This document shows positions 27,267-35,450 of a stretch of 55,407 nt of DNA, piece by piece (within the stretch, counting starts at the first letter, position 1; each line of letters begins with the position of its first letter). The notes beneath the pieces are model-generated. The model was not told the origin of the DNA and ran no database searches. It saw nothing but the letters and a program-made list of their open reading frames with translations. The DNA lies in the NCBI GenBank assembly GCA_946481095.1, contig CAMLML010000026.1, positions 1 to 55,407 on the forward strand. Direction: 5' to 3'. This DNA comes from an uncultured Cellvibrio sp. (lineage in GTDB: Bacteria; Pseudomonadota; Gammaproteobacteria; Pseudomonadales; Cellvibrionaceae). The position numbers and the translations under genes were made by a program.

Positions 27267-28175
27267 TTACCAACCTCCGGGTACAGAACGCGGCAAGATA
27301 TCAATAAAATGTGATGGCACGCCCACTTGATATTTATGTGTATTTTTTTGATGTTGTTTTTCAATTGCAGAAGCATATTGTTGAAACAATTCAAGAGCAT
27401 TTTTGTCCAAATAATTACTTAAGATAAAATCGCTCAACAATTGATATTCTTTCATAATCAAATACAGTTCAACAAACCAATAAGGTGCGCCGATCATTTC
27501 TTCATCCGTTTTATTGTCCCAAACATCGCCTCGAGGCGCCGATTGTAAAATCGATTCAGGCACATTCAATATCGTTGCCAGTTGGTAGACTTCTGACTTA
27601 TGCAAATCTGCAACAGGTTGCATATCCACCATAGCATCCGAAGCCTTGCCATAAAAACCCAAATAAGCACCCTCATCCCGATTAGTCGTACCACACACAA
27701 TTGATGTATAACCCTGTTGTTGCAAAAGCGCCGCATGGAAATATAAACAAGGGGTGCGCACTATGCTGGCAAGTTGACCGATGGACCATGGATTAGCTTT
27801 TATGTTTGAATTCTGCTCAAACAGTTTTACATAAACATCAGCAACGGAAGTTAAATCCTGAATTTGATAATCACAATCTGTTTGCTTAACCAATTCCAAC
27901 GCACGTGCTGTTGCTTGATCTTGGCCTGATGTTCCAGAGCAGTGTATCGGCATGATTAACGCCATGATTTTTTTAATAGGAGAATGATTTCTGAGTGCAG
28001 CCTGTGCAAGCAACTTCAAACAAAGCGCAGAATCGACTCCACCGGAGATACCGATCACACATGAATTTAAATTATGATGCAAAAAGAACTGATTGATTCG
28101 TTCAATCTTTCTATCCAGAAAAAATTCCGAATTAAATTGGCGCAAAGAGCGAGTGAGAGCAATAAGACTTTTCAT
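27267..28175 (-). CDS. nadE: NAD synthetase, ammonia-dependent
   Basis: The 302-residue protein has the N-type ATP pyrophosphatase P-loop ISGGVDSALCLKLL (about 44-57) and the NAD-synthetase segments CGTTNRDEGAYLGFYGKASDA and LHKSEVYQLA. It converts nicotinic acid adenine dinucleotide to NAD with ATP and ammonia. It lacks a glutaminase domain, so ammonia or another supplier is needed. Its start overlaps the stop of oxygenase B by one base and it abuts oxygenase A. NadE matters for the deamidated route, whereas nadV and nadR in the same island serve the amidated route. Confidence 0.93.
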   Translation of the reverse strand: MKSLIALTRSLRQFNSEFFLDRKIERINQFFLHHNLNSCVIGISGGVDSALCLKLLAQAALRNHSPIKKIMALIMPIHCSGTSGQDQATARALELVKQTDCDYQIQDLTSVADVYVKLFEQNSNIKANPWSIGQLASIVRTPCLYFHAALLQQQGYTSIVCGTTNRDEGAYLGFYGKASDAMVDMQPVADLHKSEVYQLATILNVPESILQSAPRGDVWDNKTDEEMIGAPYWFVELYLIMKEYQLLSDFILSNYLDKNALELFQQYASAIEKQHQKNTHKYQVGVPSHFIDILPRSVPGGW

Positions 28176-28732
28176 TAAGCGAATAACATATCAGCTCTGA
28201 TCACGTATTTGGTCGCATCAAATGCCGGCAAACCCGCATGCATAATGTCATGCTTAAACAGTAACGCTTTCCCTTTTTCAGGATAGATATGCCATCTGGA
28301 TGCTCGAAAACACGTCGCACCTGAATCTGGTAAATCATTTAGATAAATTAAAAGAGTGTAATAAGAGCGCTTACCCAGATATTCCTTACTGCCATCTTTG
28401 TGAAATTGGAATTTTTGCTCACCTTTATAACGATAAAAACGTAAGTATGGTGTTAAACCACAAGCACTCATATCACCAACCAAAGGAAGACTTGTTTTGT
28501 CTATTCTCTCCCATAACAACTCAGCTATTTCTGATGAATGCAAATCAACACGATCATTATCACGAATGGTCGAAATTATCTGACGATTACCATGAATATC
28601 GATATCAGCTGGCATAAAACCTTCCGATTCACTAATTTTAATATAACTATCCGCCTCAAAATCAGTTAAAAATTTTTCAGCCACAAAGATATATTCATCT
28701 TTCTTCACAAAACTGATTAATTTATCTCTCAT
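28175..28732 (-). CDS. 2-oxoglutarate/Fe(II) oxygenase in the NAD island (oxygenase B)
   Basis: This 185-residue soluble protein is a compact prolyl-4-hydroxylase-like oxygenase. Ligands seen are H-x-D in FQFHKDGS, the distal His in LFKHDIMHAGL, and the Arg in KYVIRADMLF for 2-oxoglutarate. It shares fold and motif order with oxygenase A but is clearly a different protein, so an old duplication or two separate gains are both possible. It starts the run oxygenase B - nadE - oxygenase A - nucleotidyltransferase, 74 bases after nadV. The substrate is unknown. Confidence 0.82.
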   Translation of the reverse strand: MRDKLISFVKKDEYIFVAEKFLTDFEADSYIKISESEGFMPADIDIHGNRQIISTIRDNDRVDLHSSEIAELLWERIDKTSLPLVGDMSACGLTPYLRFYRYKGEQKFQFHKDGSKEYLGKRSYYTLLIYLNDLPDSGATCFRASRWHIYPEKGKALLFKHDIMHAGLPAFDATKYVIRADMLFA

Positions 28733-28806
28733 GAATAGTCACCTGAATTCCATACTAAAAATCCACGATCTGATTGCTCAACAGTAATCGAAATCCCAAA
28801 AAACTA

Positions 28807-30177
28807 TTAAATAGCGCTTTCTCTTACCTGATCAAAGGTCAAATCAATCAATAACTGCCCATTTTTGAAAACTGTTCGTAACTGATTTTCATCAGCAGCA
28901 ATCTGATCTCTCAAAACAGTTTTAAATACTCCATTTTCTTTAATTAAAGCCAATCGACCTTTTTTAGAACGTTTACCCTGATCAGTGATGGGATCTTTGT
29001 AGACATCTCTCCATTCACCCTTAATGCAAATTGCAGACGCTTTCATGGCGAATTTTTGTGTATCGCGATTTACTTTTTGCAAAAGCTCACCACCCATTCC
29101 AAAGGCAACATTGTCTGCACTTAACCCACGCTTTTTCATTTCGGCTAAAATTGCTTCTATAGAAGCAGCGCAAACGCCGTCGCCCTGAATTAAACGTACG
29201 CAGGGTGGTAATAATTTATAACCTTTACTGTTGATGCTGTAACCAAATTTATCCATTAATTTTTCAACAGCCAAAGGAACAACTTCAACAGGTTCGCCAG
29301 AATCAGGGCGAATCACCAAAGTTCCACCTGTCGCCTCAACCTCTGCTTTTAATTCACCACCCCAAATATTATCGATTGCGTTCCAGATGTCGTAAGAATC
29401 ACTGACAACTGCGACCAATTTATTTGGCCCTGCAAATTGTTTCAGCATATTGGCATAAGCTCGGGTTTCACCATCACGTCCCCAGCTAGTAATCGTGCTG
29501 TGCTCCGCTGCGGGAATAGAAAAACCGGCCATATCTGCTGCGTAATATCGACGCCCCGCGACAATCGCAGACATACTATCGGTGCCCATAAAATTAACCA
29601 GATGTGCAAGACCGCCAATCGCAACACTTTCATCAGAGCTGGCACCACGCGCACCAAAATCATGTAATTTAAAAGGTAGTCCATTTAGATTGTCAGCAGT
29701 CTCCTGCAAATAACGCACAATAATTTTTTGACAATTTTTAGAAACCGTTGCCACTGTCGTGGGATACCAAATTGCACGCAGTAAAGCGGTTTCTATGTAG
29801 CTGGTTACCCACGCACATTGCGGATCGGTATTAATCACTTGCACTAACACATTTCCTGTTGGCACTTGTGTACCTTCAGCAACTGCTTCAATTTCCAAGG
29901 GTAAATAACCCTGGTATTGATTCAAAATATAGAGCCAGCCTTCGCGATTAAAAGGCACACCGTGTGCAACACAAATAGCGTCGGCTTCATCAATATCAGC
30001 AAGGCTGATTGGCTTGCTTAGATATTGTTTTAAAAATATTTGTAATCCAAAAAAAACAGTTTCCGGATAAACACCACCGCGAGATTCAATATAGCTTGAA
30101 ACAAATTCAGCGCCTTGCGGGTACTGAAGATAGTGAGACATTTTGTAAGAATCAGTATTCAATATCAGATTTTGCAT
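28807..30177 (-). CDS. nadV: Nicotinamide phosphoribosyltransferase
   Basis: The protein has 456 residues from the ATG at 30177, which has GGAGG nine bases upstream; a longer reading from 30204 lacks such a site. It joins nicotinamide and PRPP to make NMN, allowing NAD salvage without deamidation. Family signatures are NTDSYKMSHYLQYP at the start, HDFGARGASSDESVAIGG, AAEHSTITSWGRDGE (with the catalytic His) and VVIRPDSGEP-type PRPP contact residues. NadV is scattered in bacteria and is common in large phages. A palindrome identical in pattern to the one before nadM lies in its promoter. Confidence 0.94.
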   Translation of the reverse strand: MQNLILNTDSYKMSHYLQYPQGAEFVSSYIESRGGVYPETVFFGLQIFLKQYLSKPISLADIDEADAICVAHGVPFNREGWLYILNQYQGYLPLEIEAVAEGTQVPTGNVLVQVINTDPQCAWVTSYIETALLRAIWYPTTVATVSKNCQKIIVRYLQETADNLNGLPFKLHDFGARGASSDESVAIGGLAHLVNFMGTDSMSAIVAGRRYYAADMAGFSIPAAEHSTITSWGRDGETRAYANMLKQFAGPNKLVAVVSDSYDIWNAIDNIWGGELKAEVEATGGTLVIRPDSGEPVEVVPLAVEKLMDKFGYSINSKGYKLLPPCVRLIQGDGVCAASIEAILAEMKKRGLSADNVAFGMGGELLQKVNRDTQKFAMKASAICIKGEWRDVYKDPITDQGKRSKKGRLALIKENGVFKTVLRDQIAADENQLRTVFKNGQLLIDLTFDQVRESAI

Positions 30178-30252
30178 GATGGATTTCCTCCAACTTAAGC
30201 CCAAACACCGGTCTATCCAGTGTTATTCATCAGAAGCATTTGCTGCTCCTGA

Positions 30253-30284
30253 TATATAGTGGCTAATAGCCACTTATTTGTCAA
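30253..30284 (-). promoter_or_regulatory. Promoter with NrtR-type operator before nadV
   Basis: On the minus strand a consensus TTGACA (-35, 30284-30279) is followed by the palindrome GTGGCTATTAGCCAC (30273-30259) and TATA-rich -10 candidates (ACTATA or TATATA). The operator fills the spacer, as expected for repression. The same GTGGCYAATRGCCA pattern lies between the -35 and -10 elements of nadM. Confidence 0.7.
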
Positions 30285-30295
30285 TTTATTTTTAT

Positions 30296-31294
30296 TCAAT
30301 AAAACCATTCAGGACGAAACAGGTTTTCCACCCAAGCCCTTGCCATTTCAGAACGTTTTTGCCAATCGCTCCCCACAACTTCACAATAATCCTGATCATA
30401 CTTTTCCAGAGTTCTACGATGATAATAATCCAATTGGTTACGATCCGATTCACTTAATCGTCCACCGTCCTGAATATGCGGGACACTGGCATCCAGATAT
30501 AAACGCAAATCAGGTTGATTTAATTGATAAATATGATTGGGTAAATCGAGCGACTTACCTAAAGTAAAATCAGCATAGGATTGAGTGATATAAACATCGG
30601 TATCAATTATCACAACAGGATTTAATTGTTTTTTTGCAAGCAAAATTGCATCCGCATGGGCCCTGGCTACTTTAATTAAATCGTCTTCCGTAAAATGATT
30701 GGAATCGACGATTAATTCACGTGCCACCTCTTCCACTAAAACCGCTGGCAAGCTATCACCCAGCTGTTTAGCCAAGGTGGTTTTACCGGTAGATTCAGTG
30801 CCTGAAATAATAATTGTCTTTTGAAAAAATCGTTTAACTGAATCTGGAAGAAAATTCCAAAAACGAATGATATCTTCGCGTATTAATGAAGCCGATATCG
30901 CTTGTTGTGATCGATCAGCATCAAACATCTTATGCCGGATATTCATAAACCCGGCCACATAATCACCATAATTCTCAGACGTCACCAACAGGTCAACATC
31001 AGGTAATAGTGATGCAAATTCTGATGCCCAAATACGGGAAACAGCGCTATCCGAGACCGAAGTATTGGGCAGGATTGATTCGTCATAGGAGTATTCAATT
31101 ATATGAATGGATTTATCATTCGCCAATTCTTCACGCAACCAATTACCGCGGATTTCGGCTGGAATAATTTCTTTATCACTGCAACACACCAACACAAACA
31201 ACTCAGTGCACTGGCTTTTAGCAAATTGAATCATCGCCAAATGGCCTTTATGCAAGGGATAAAACTTGCCAAAAACAAATCCTTTATTGAACAC
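30296..31294 (-). CDS. nadR: NadR-type NMN adenylyltransferase / nicotinamide riboside kinase (no HTH domain)
   Basis: The protein has 332 residues from a GTG at 31294 with GGAGA seven bases upstream; an ATG at 31321 lacks a ribosome-binding site. About 1-150 is the adenylyltransferase domain (FVFGKFYPLHKGHLAMI, later ISASLIRED). About 155-332 is the kinase domain with Walker A SGTESTGKTTLAKQL. The N-terminal DNA-binding domain of enterobacterial NadR is missing, as in Haemophilus-like forms. It phosphorylates nicotinamide riboside to NMN and adenylates NMN to NAD. Its start overlaps the end of pnuC by 11 bases, which fits the known PnuC-NadR uptake and trapping pair. Confidence 0.92.
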   Translation of the reverse strand: MFNKGFVFGKFYPLHKGHLAMIQFAKSQCTELFVLVCCSDKEIIPAEIRGNWLREELANDKSIHIIEYSYDESILPNTSVSDSAVSRIWASEFASLLPDVDLLVTSENYGDYVAGFMNIRHKMFDADRSQQAISASLIREDIIRFWNFLPDSVKRFFQKTIIISGTESTGKTTLAKQLGDSLPAVLVEEVARELIVDSNHFTEDDLIKVARAHADAILLAKKQLNPVVIIDTDVYITQSYADFTLGKSLDLPNHIYQLNQPDLRLYLDASVPHIQDGGRLSESDRNQLDYYHRRTLEKYDQDYCEVVGSDWQKRSEMARAWVENLFRPEWFY

Positions 31295-31910
31295 AGTCTT
31301 TTCTCCAACGAAAATAGCCATAAAAAGCCAGAATCATAAAAATACTGTATTCAATGGCAACCAGATAAAGTTGCTGTGACACAAATAAACTAATACTCAT
31401 CAGGTCAACCAGAATCCATAATACCCAGGCAAAGAGTATTTTTTTTGCGAGCAGATAAGTCGCCGCTATACTGGTTACTGCAACCAGAGAATCCAACACA
31501 GACTGCACTGCAGGTTGTTGAATAATGCCTGGGATCAATATGTGTAAATGGGAAACCAGAAAATTAAAAATAAAAGTACCCGCCACTATCAATATAACCA
31601 GCCAGATCAATTGTAATTGCTTGATATTAATGACCGGGCTTTCTATTTTTATTTTCTTCCAAAAATACCAACCATAAAGTGTGACTATAAAAAATAGTAT
31701 TTGTAGCAACATGCCGGCATACAGGTTAACTTGAAAAAATAAGCAAAAAAAACCAAACTCGTTAAGAATGCCTGTAGGCCAGGTTAAAATATTTTCTTTA
31801 GTTGCAAAATAAACAGATATCAAACAAAAAAAGGTAGCTATCAATTCCAAATAACTAACCTGAGAATCCATTACAGAAAACGCAATTAGATTAATATCCA
31901 ATAAATTCAT
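31284..31910 (-). CDS. pnuC: Nicotinamide riboside transporter PnuC
   Basis: This 208-residue inner-membrane protein has about seven spans. Features of the PnuC family include LELIATFFCLISVYFATKENILTWPTGI, followed by an asparagine-containing second helix, and the Trp/Tyr-rich LYGWYFWKK segment. Facilitated uptake of nicotinamide riboside through PnuC is driven by phosphorylation by NadR, whose gene overlaps its 3' end. Its own start overlaps the TonB-dependent receptor gene by four bases (ATGA), so outer- and inner-membrane steps are coupled. Confidence 0.92.
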   Translation of the reverse strand: MNLLDINLIAFSVMDSQVSYLELIATFFCLISVYFATKENILTWPTGILNEFGFFCLFFQVNLYAGMLLQILFFIVTLYGWYFWKKIKIESPVINIKQLQLIWLVILIVAGTFIFNFLVSHLHILIPGIIQQPAVQSVLDSLVAVTSIAATYLLAKKILFAWVLWILVDLMSISLFVSQQLYLVAIEYSIFMILAFYGYFRWRKDCVQ

Positions 31911-33880
31911 TCAAAAATAGCCCTTACCGCAAGACTGTAATTAACAGGGGCGCCAACAAAATAAGCAGGATTACCACTAGCGTTGATAATACCGGAGGTT
32001 AAATAGGATTTATCAAACAGGTTATTGATCGTCAGCTTCCATTCCAATTCATTTATTTGATATCGGAAATAGCTATTGCACAAAGTAAAATCGGATACTT
32101 TTTCAGTATTGGATAAATTGATCCAGGATTCGCTTTGATAACGTGTTTCAAAGCCTGCGGTAAACTTATCCCTTGAATATTCTATTGTACTAAAGAGCAC
32201 CCATTCAGGCGTCATCACCGGATGAAAGGATTGTTGCTGATCTTTAATTTCCGCTTTGATATAAGTAGCAGAATTTTTCCAACGAAACTCAGAATTTAAA
32301 TTCCACTCAACACTGGTTTCAATTCCTTTTCGTTCACTGCTGTCAACATCCTGATTTAATAACAAACCATTAGGGCCAAAACTACCACTTAGGGTAATTT
32401 CTTTTTTGAAATCCATATAGAAAATATTGGCGTCTAAATCAATTTTTTCACCCTGAAAACGCACACCTAATTCATGATCAATCACTTTTTCAGGATCAAC
32501 TATAGATAAAATTGGTTTGCCATCACCATCCAATTCCAGATTATCCATTCCGGCAAACAAATCTGTACGCGTAGGTTCCCTTCCAGTTTTACCCAGACTG
32601 TAATACCACAAGAAATCGCTCAATTGATAACTGAGCCCTAATCTTGGATTGACGAATGACCAATCCAACTTTTCGAATTCAACCATTCCCTTGTAATCAA
32701 AATCAGTATAACGATATTGGATGTCGGCAAATAACGTCAGATCATCGAGATAATAGTTAGACTTTATAAACACTGAATGGCTGTCTCTATAGCCAATATT
32801 CTCATAAAGTTCGCCAGCACTTTTTTCTGATCCTATATGTGCTCTTTCATATTGATTAATATGAATACCCGATGAAATATCGAAATTTGTTTGACTATAA
32901 TGAATATTGGAATAGATACCGTAAAAATCCGCATTCAATTTATAGTTATACAATTCATTGGTACTGGGCAATCCAATAAAATTATTAAAATCGAAATCAT
33001 AGCTACCGTGCAATTTATTGAAATAACCACGAACTTCCAGTTGTAGCTCCTCATTGATTTTTTGTTCTCGGGCAATTGAAATCAAAGACTGCTCATATCG
33101 ATCATTTTCTTGTTCAGTATTGGCATTGTTACGTCGATTTCGATTAATAGAATCAAGTTCAACGCCTACCCAAGCCAACTCATTTTCTTGTTTGCCACTA
33201 AAAGCCAATACTCGCCAGACACCGCTGACATCTTCTGACATCCCACTTAAAAAAATCGAATGCGATTGATTACCCGAATGAAATTTATAGCCATCGCTGG
33301 AAACAGCTGAAAGATTGGCATAGAAACTTTTGCCATTTTCTATACCCGATAAATATTCCGCTGAACCGGAAAAAGTATCAAAAGATCCAATACTGGCTTC
33401 CAATTCTGTGCGTTTTGGCTGTTTCAAATCCATCGACAGTAATTGAATAGTCCCCGCATAACTCGCCGTCCCATTTTGGGACGTCCCGACACCCCGCTGA
33501 ATTTGAATATTATCCAATGAATTAAATATGCCAGGGTAATTGGAAAAATAAACCCCCTGATCTTCAGGTTCATTTAACGGAATACCATCCAAAGTCATAT
33601 TGATACGGGTTTGATCAATGCCCCGCAAACGAAAATAGGAATAACCCTGATAAGACCCTGCATCAGAATAAGAAATAATAGAAGGCGTTTTTTGCAGAAA
33701 AAATGACGCCTCCTGCAATTGAATCACCGATTGCATTTGCGTTTTATCAATATCCTGATAAGTCACCGGTGAAGAATCACTGGCTGAATATATACGTGTA
33801 ATAATTAATTCTTCGACTTCTTCGGCTTTGGCAGCAATGCAGAAAGCGATCAACGATAAGAATGTATATTCTAACTTCAT
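31907..33880 (-). CDS. TonB-dependent outer-membrane receptor in the NAD island
   Basis: The protein has 657 residues: a signal peptide (1 to about 19), a TonB-box-like EELIIT segment, a plug domain (about 40-150, with FRLRGIDQTRINMTLDGIPLNEPED in parts) and a 22-strand-type barrel ending in aromatic YSLAVRAIFE. It should import a substrate across the outer membrane using TonB. Its gene overlaps pnuC and lies nine bases after the small ADP-ribose-type gene, so a pyridine compound (nicotinamide riboside, NMN or NAD) is the likely cargo. This is inference from context; sequence alone gives only the receptor family. Confidence 0.85.
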   Translation of the reverse strand: MKLEYTFLSLIAFCIAAKAEEVEELIITRIYSASDSSPVTYQDIDKTQMQSVIQLQEASFFLQKTPSIISYSDAGSYQGYSYFRLRGIDQTRINMTLDGIPLNEPEDQGVYFSNYPGIFNSLDNIQIQRGVGTSQNGTASYAGTIQLLSMDLKQPKRTELEASIGSFDTFSGSAEYLSGIENGKSFYANLSAVSSDGYKFHSGNQSHSIFLSGMSEDVSGVWRVLAFSGKQENELAWVGVELDSINRNRRNNANTEQENDRYEQSLISIAREQKINEELQLEVRGYFNKLHGSYDFDFNNFIGLPSTNELYNYKLNADFYGIYSNIHYSQTNFDISSGIHINQYERAHIGSEKSAGELYENIGYRDSHSVFIKSNYYLDDLTLFADIQYRYTDFDYKGMVEFEKLDWSFVNPRLGLSYQLSDFLWYYSLGKTGREPTRTDLFAGMDNLELDGDGKPILSIVDPEKVIDHELGVRFQGEKIDLDANIFYMDFKKEITLSGSFGPNGLLLNQDVDSSERKGIETSVEWNLNSEFRWKNSATYIKAEIKDQQQSFHPVMTPEWVLFSTIEYSRDKFTAGFETRYQSESWINLSNTEKVSDFTLCNSYFRYQINELEWKLTINNLFDKSYLTSGIINASGNPAYFVGAPVNYSLAVRAIFE

Positions 33881-33889
33881 AGTATTTCC

Positions 33890-34237
33890 CTAATTATTTC
33901 TATATTCAGCAACAACCTCTATAAGGCCTACTATGTTTTGATTTAATTCATCGAGATGATTGGCTGGTATCCACCACTCTGTTGCCTCCTTACCACCAAC
34001 CGTTTGTATTGGATATCTATCCATAAAAATTTTTCTTACAAAGAATCTTGTGACATATCCAATACCGAAATCAGTAATATTCCATTGAGTTAATGCCCGG
34101 GCGTAGGTTTCATTCGTTACAGGATAAAAAATATCTTGTTCCGGTAATCTGGGCGGCCATTTTGTAAATCCGGAAGCGGCGACTAAATCCAACTCTTTTT
34201 GATTGGTTGGCCGAAAACATTCAACGACATCCATCAC
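33890..34237 (-). CDS. Small protein resembling the 'ADP-ribosylation/crystallin J1' group
   Basis: This 115-residue soluble protein has the pattern FRPTNQKELDLVAASGFTKWPPRLPEQ near the N terminus and a C-terminal NQNIVGLIEVVAEY. I recognise these from small bacterial proteins that databases label ADP-ribosylation/crystallin J1. That label comes from loose similarity and no activity is established. It overlaps the nadM-Nudix gene by four bases, so a link to ADP-ribose or NAD turnover is plausible but inferred. No catalytic motif stands out. Confidence 0.6.
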   Translation of the reverse strand: MMDVVECFRPTNQKELDLVAASGFTKWPPRLPEQDIFYPVTNETYARALTQWNITDFGIGYVTRFFVRKIFMDRYPIQTVGGKEATEWWIPANHLDELNQNIVGLIEVVAEYRNN

Positions 34238-35289
34238 ATAGCCCCCAACATATCTTCAATAATAAAATAATGGTCCTCGAACATAGTTTCCGGATTTATT
34301 TCGCTGAGCGGTATCCATTTTGCTGTTTTTGCATCGTCAGAGCCTTTGACCCTGGGTAATTCAGCGTTGGGTTCGAGTTCTATATAAAAAGCATGAGTAA
34401 TTGTTCTGCCACGGGCAGAACGAAAAGGGTCATCATAGACGCCCTGTTTTTTTATTGAACCGCGCAAAACCGGTGCGGGAACTTTTAATTTGGTTTCTTC
34501 TCTCAACTCACGCAGGCAGGCATCCTGCAATCGTTCATCCTGTTCTACAAATCCGCCAGGCAATGCCCATAATCCTTTTCCCGGGTTCGCTCCTCTTTCA
34601 ACTAACAAGACATGACCTGATTGCACAACTACCGCATCAACAGTCACAAATGTTGGGGCATAAGGCGCCTGACTCCACGCCTTTTTGTACTTACTGATAA
34701 ACTGGATTTCTTCACAAACTTGTGTGTGTGCAGTATTGGTCTGCGCGAAATTTTTTAGCCAGTTAACAACCGCATCTGGCAAAACGTGTTCTTTGTGCCA
34801 TTGATCCAATACCTCTGCATAGGCATTAGTAAAATACTTTTCACGCAAGGGTGTTGCACTGATATTTTTAAAGTTATCGACACCAATACTGCTCCACTGC
34901 GGAAAAAGATTTAAATAAAATCCTGATTGATCTTTTTTATGCCCAATTAAAGCAATTTTTGCTGGTTGATGAGGTTTCGAATGATGTGCAGTCACCAACC
35001 CATTCACTGTTGACTGCACATTCCGCACCCAAATTTCATCGTTGTAGGGTACATCCATTAAAGGCAGGCACAGTAATCGTTTATTTTCTTCGAGGGTCAA
35101 ACACGCCCGAACCATTTCTTCACGCTCCTGATGACTCCAGGGATTGCGTGTATTGCGTGGTTGCCATGCAGAACCTATCAATAAAATTAACTGATTAGCC
35201 TGCTTGAGCCCTTCTTTGACAACATATAAATGCCCGGCATGAAATGGCTGAAAACGTCCGATAAAAATTGTGAAATCAAATTTGTTCAT
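34234..35289 (-). CDS. Bifunctional NMN adenylyltransferase / Nudix hydrolase (NadM-Nudix)
   Basis: The protein has 351 residues. About 1-180 is a NadM-type adenylyltransferase (FIGRFQPFHAGH, later ISATPLREKYF). About 200-345 is a Nudix domain with a complete box, GGFVEQDERLQDACLRELREET. Fusions of this type are known from cyanobacteria and Francisella, where the first domain makes NAD from NMN and the second cleaves ADP-ribose. It is the first gene of its transcript, with an operator-containing promoter just upstream. It faces nrtR, which senses ADP-ribose in known cases. Confidence 0.93.
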   Translation of the reverse strand: MNKFDFTIFIGRFQPFHAGHLYVVKEGLKQANQLILLIGSAWQPRNTRNPWSHQEREEMVRACLTLEENKRLLCLPLMDVPYNDEIWVRNVQSTVNGLVTAHHSKPHQPAKIALIGHKKDQSGFYLNLFPQWSSIGVDNFKNISATPLREKYFTNAYAEVLDQWHKEHVLPDAVVNWLKNFAQTNTAHTQVCEEIQFISKYKKAWSQAPYAPTFVTVDAVVVQSGHVLLVERGANPGKGLWALPGGFVEQDERLQDACLRELREETKLKVPAPVLRGSIKKQGVYDDPFRSARGRTITHAFYIELEPNAELPRVKGSDDAKTAKWIPLSEINPETMFEDHYFIIEDMLGAM

Positions 35290-35400
35290 TGCAAGCCCCT
35301 TGCGAATGGAATGAAGTTTTGCAGGTCTATCCTGCTAATCATGGACATACACCGACTAGGCTTTTATTGATACACTGTTTGCAGCGTGAATCGGCCACTT

Positions 35401-35429
35401 ATTATTGGCCATTGGCCACCAATTGACAA
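35401..35429 (-). promoter_or_regulatory. nadM promoter with NrtR-type operator (shared nrtR-nadM gap)
   Basis: On the minus strand TTGTCA (35429-35424) and AATAAT (35406-35401) are 17 bases apart. Between them lies GTGGCCAATGGCCAA (35419-35405), matching the nadV operator in 12 of the first 14 bases when that site is read on its plus strand. A further GGCCACTT half-site lies at 35393. The gap also holds the nrtR start, so NrtR probably controls its own gene. Confidence 0.7.
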
Positions 35430-35450
35430 GTCTAATAACCTGAATCGAAT

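Noticed and set aside
30177..30204. Longer NadV start at 30204
   Set aside because: It has no ribosome-binding site, whereas GGAGG lies nine bases before the ATG at 30177, which gives the usual family N terminus.
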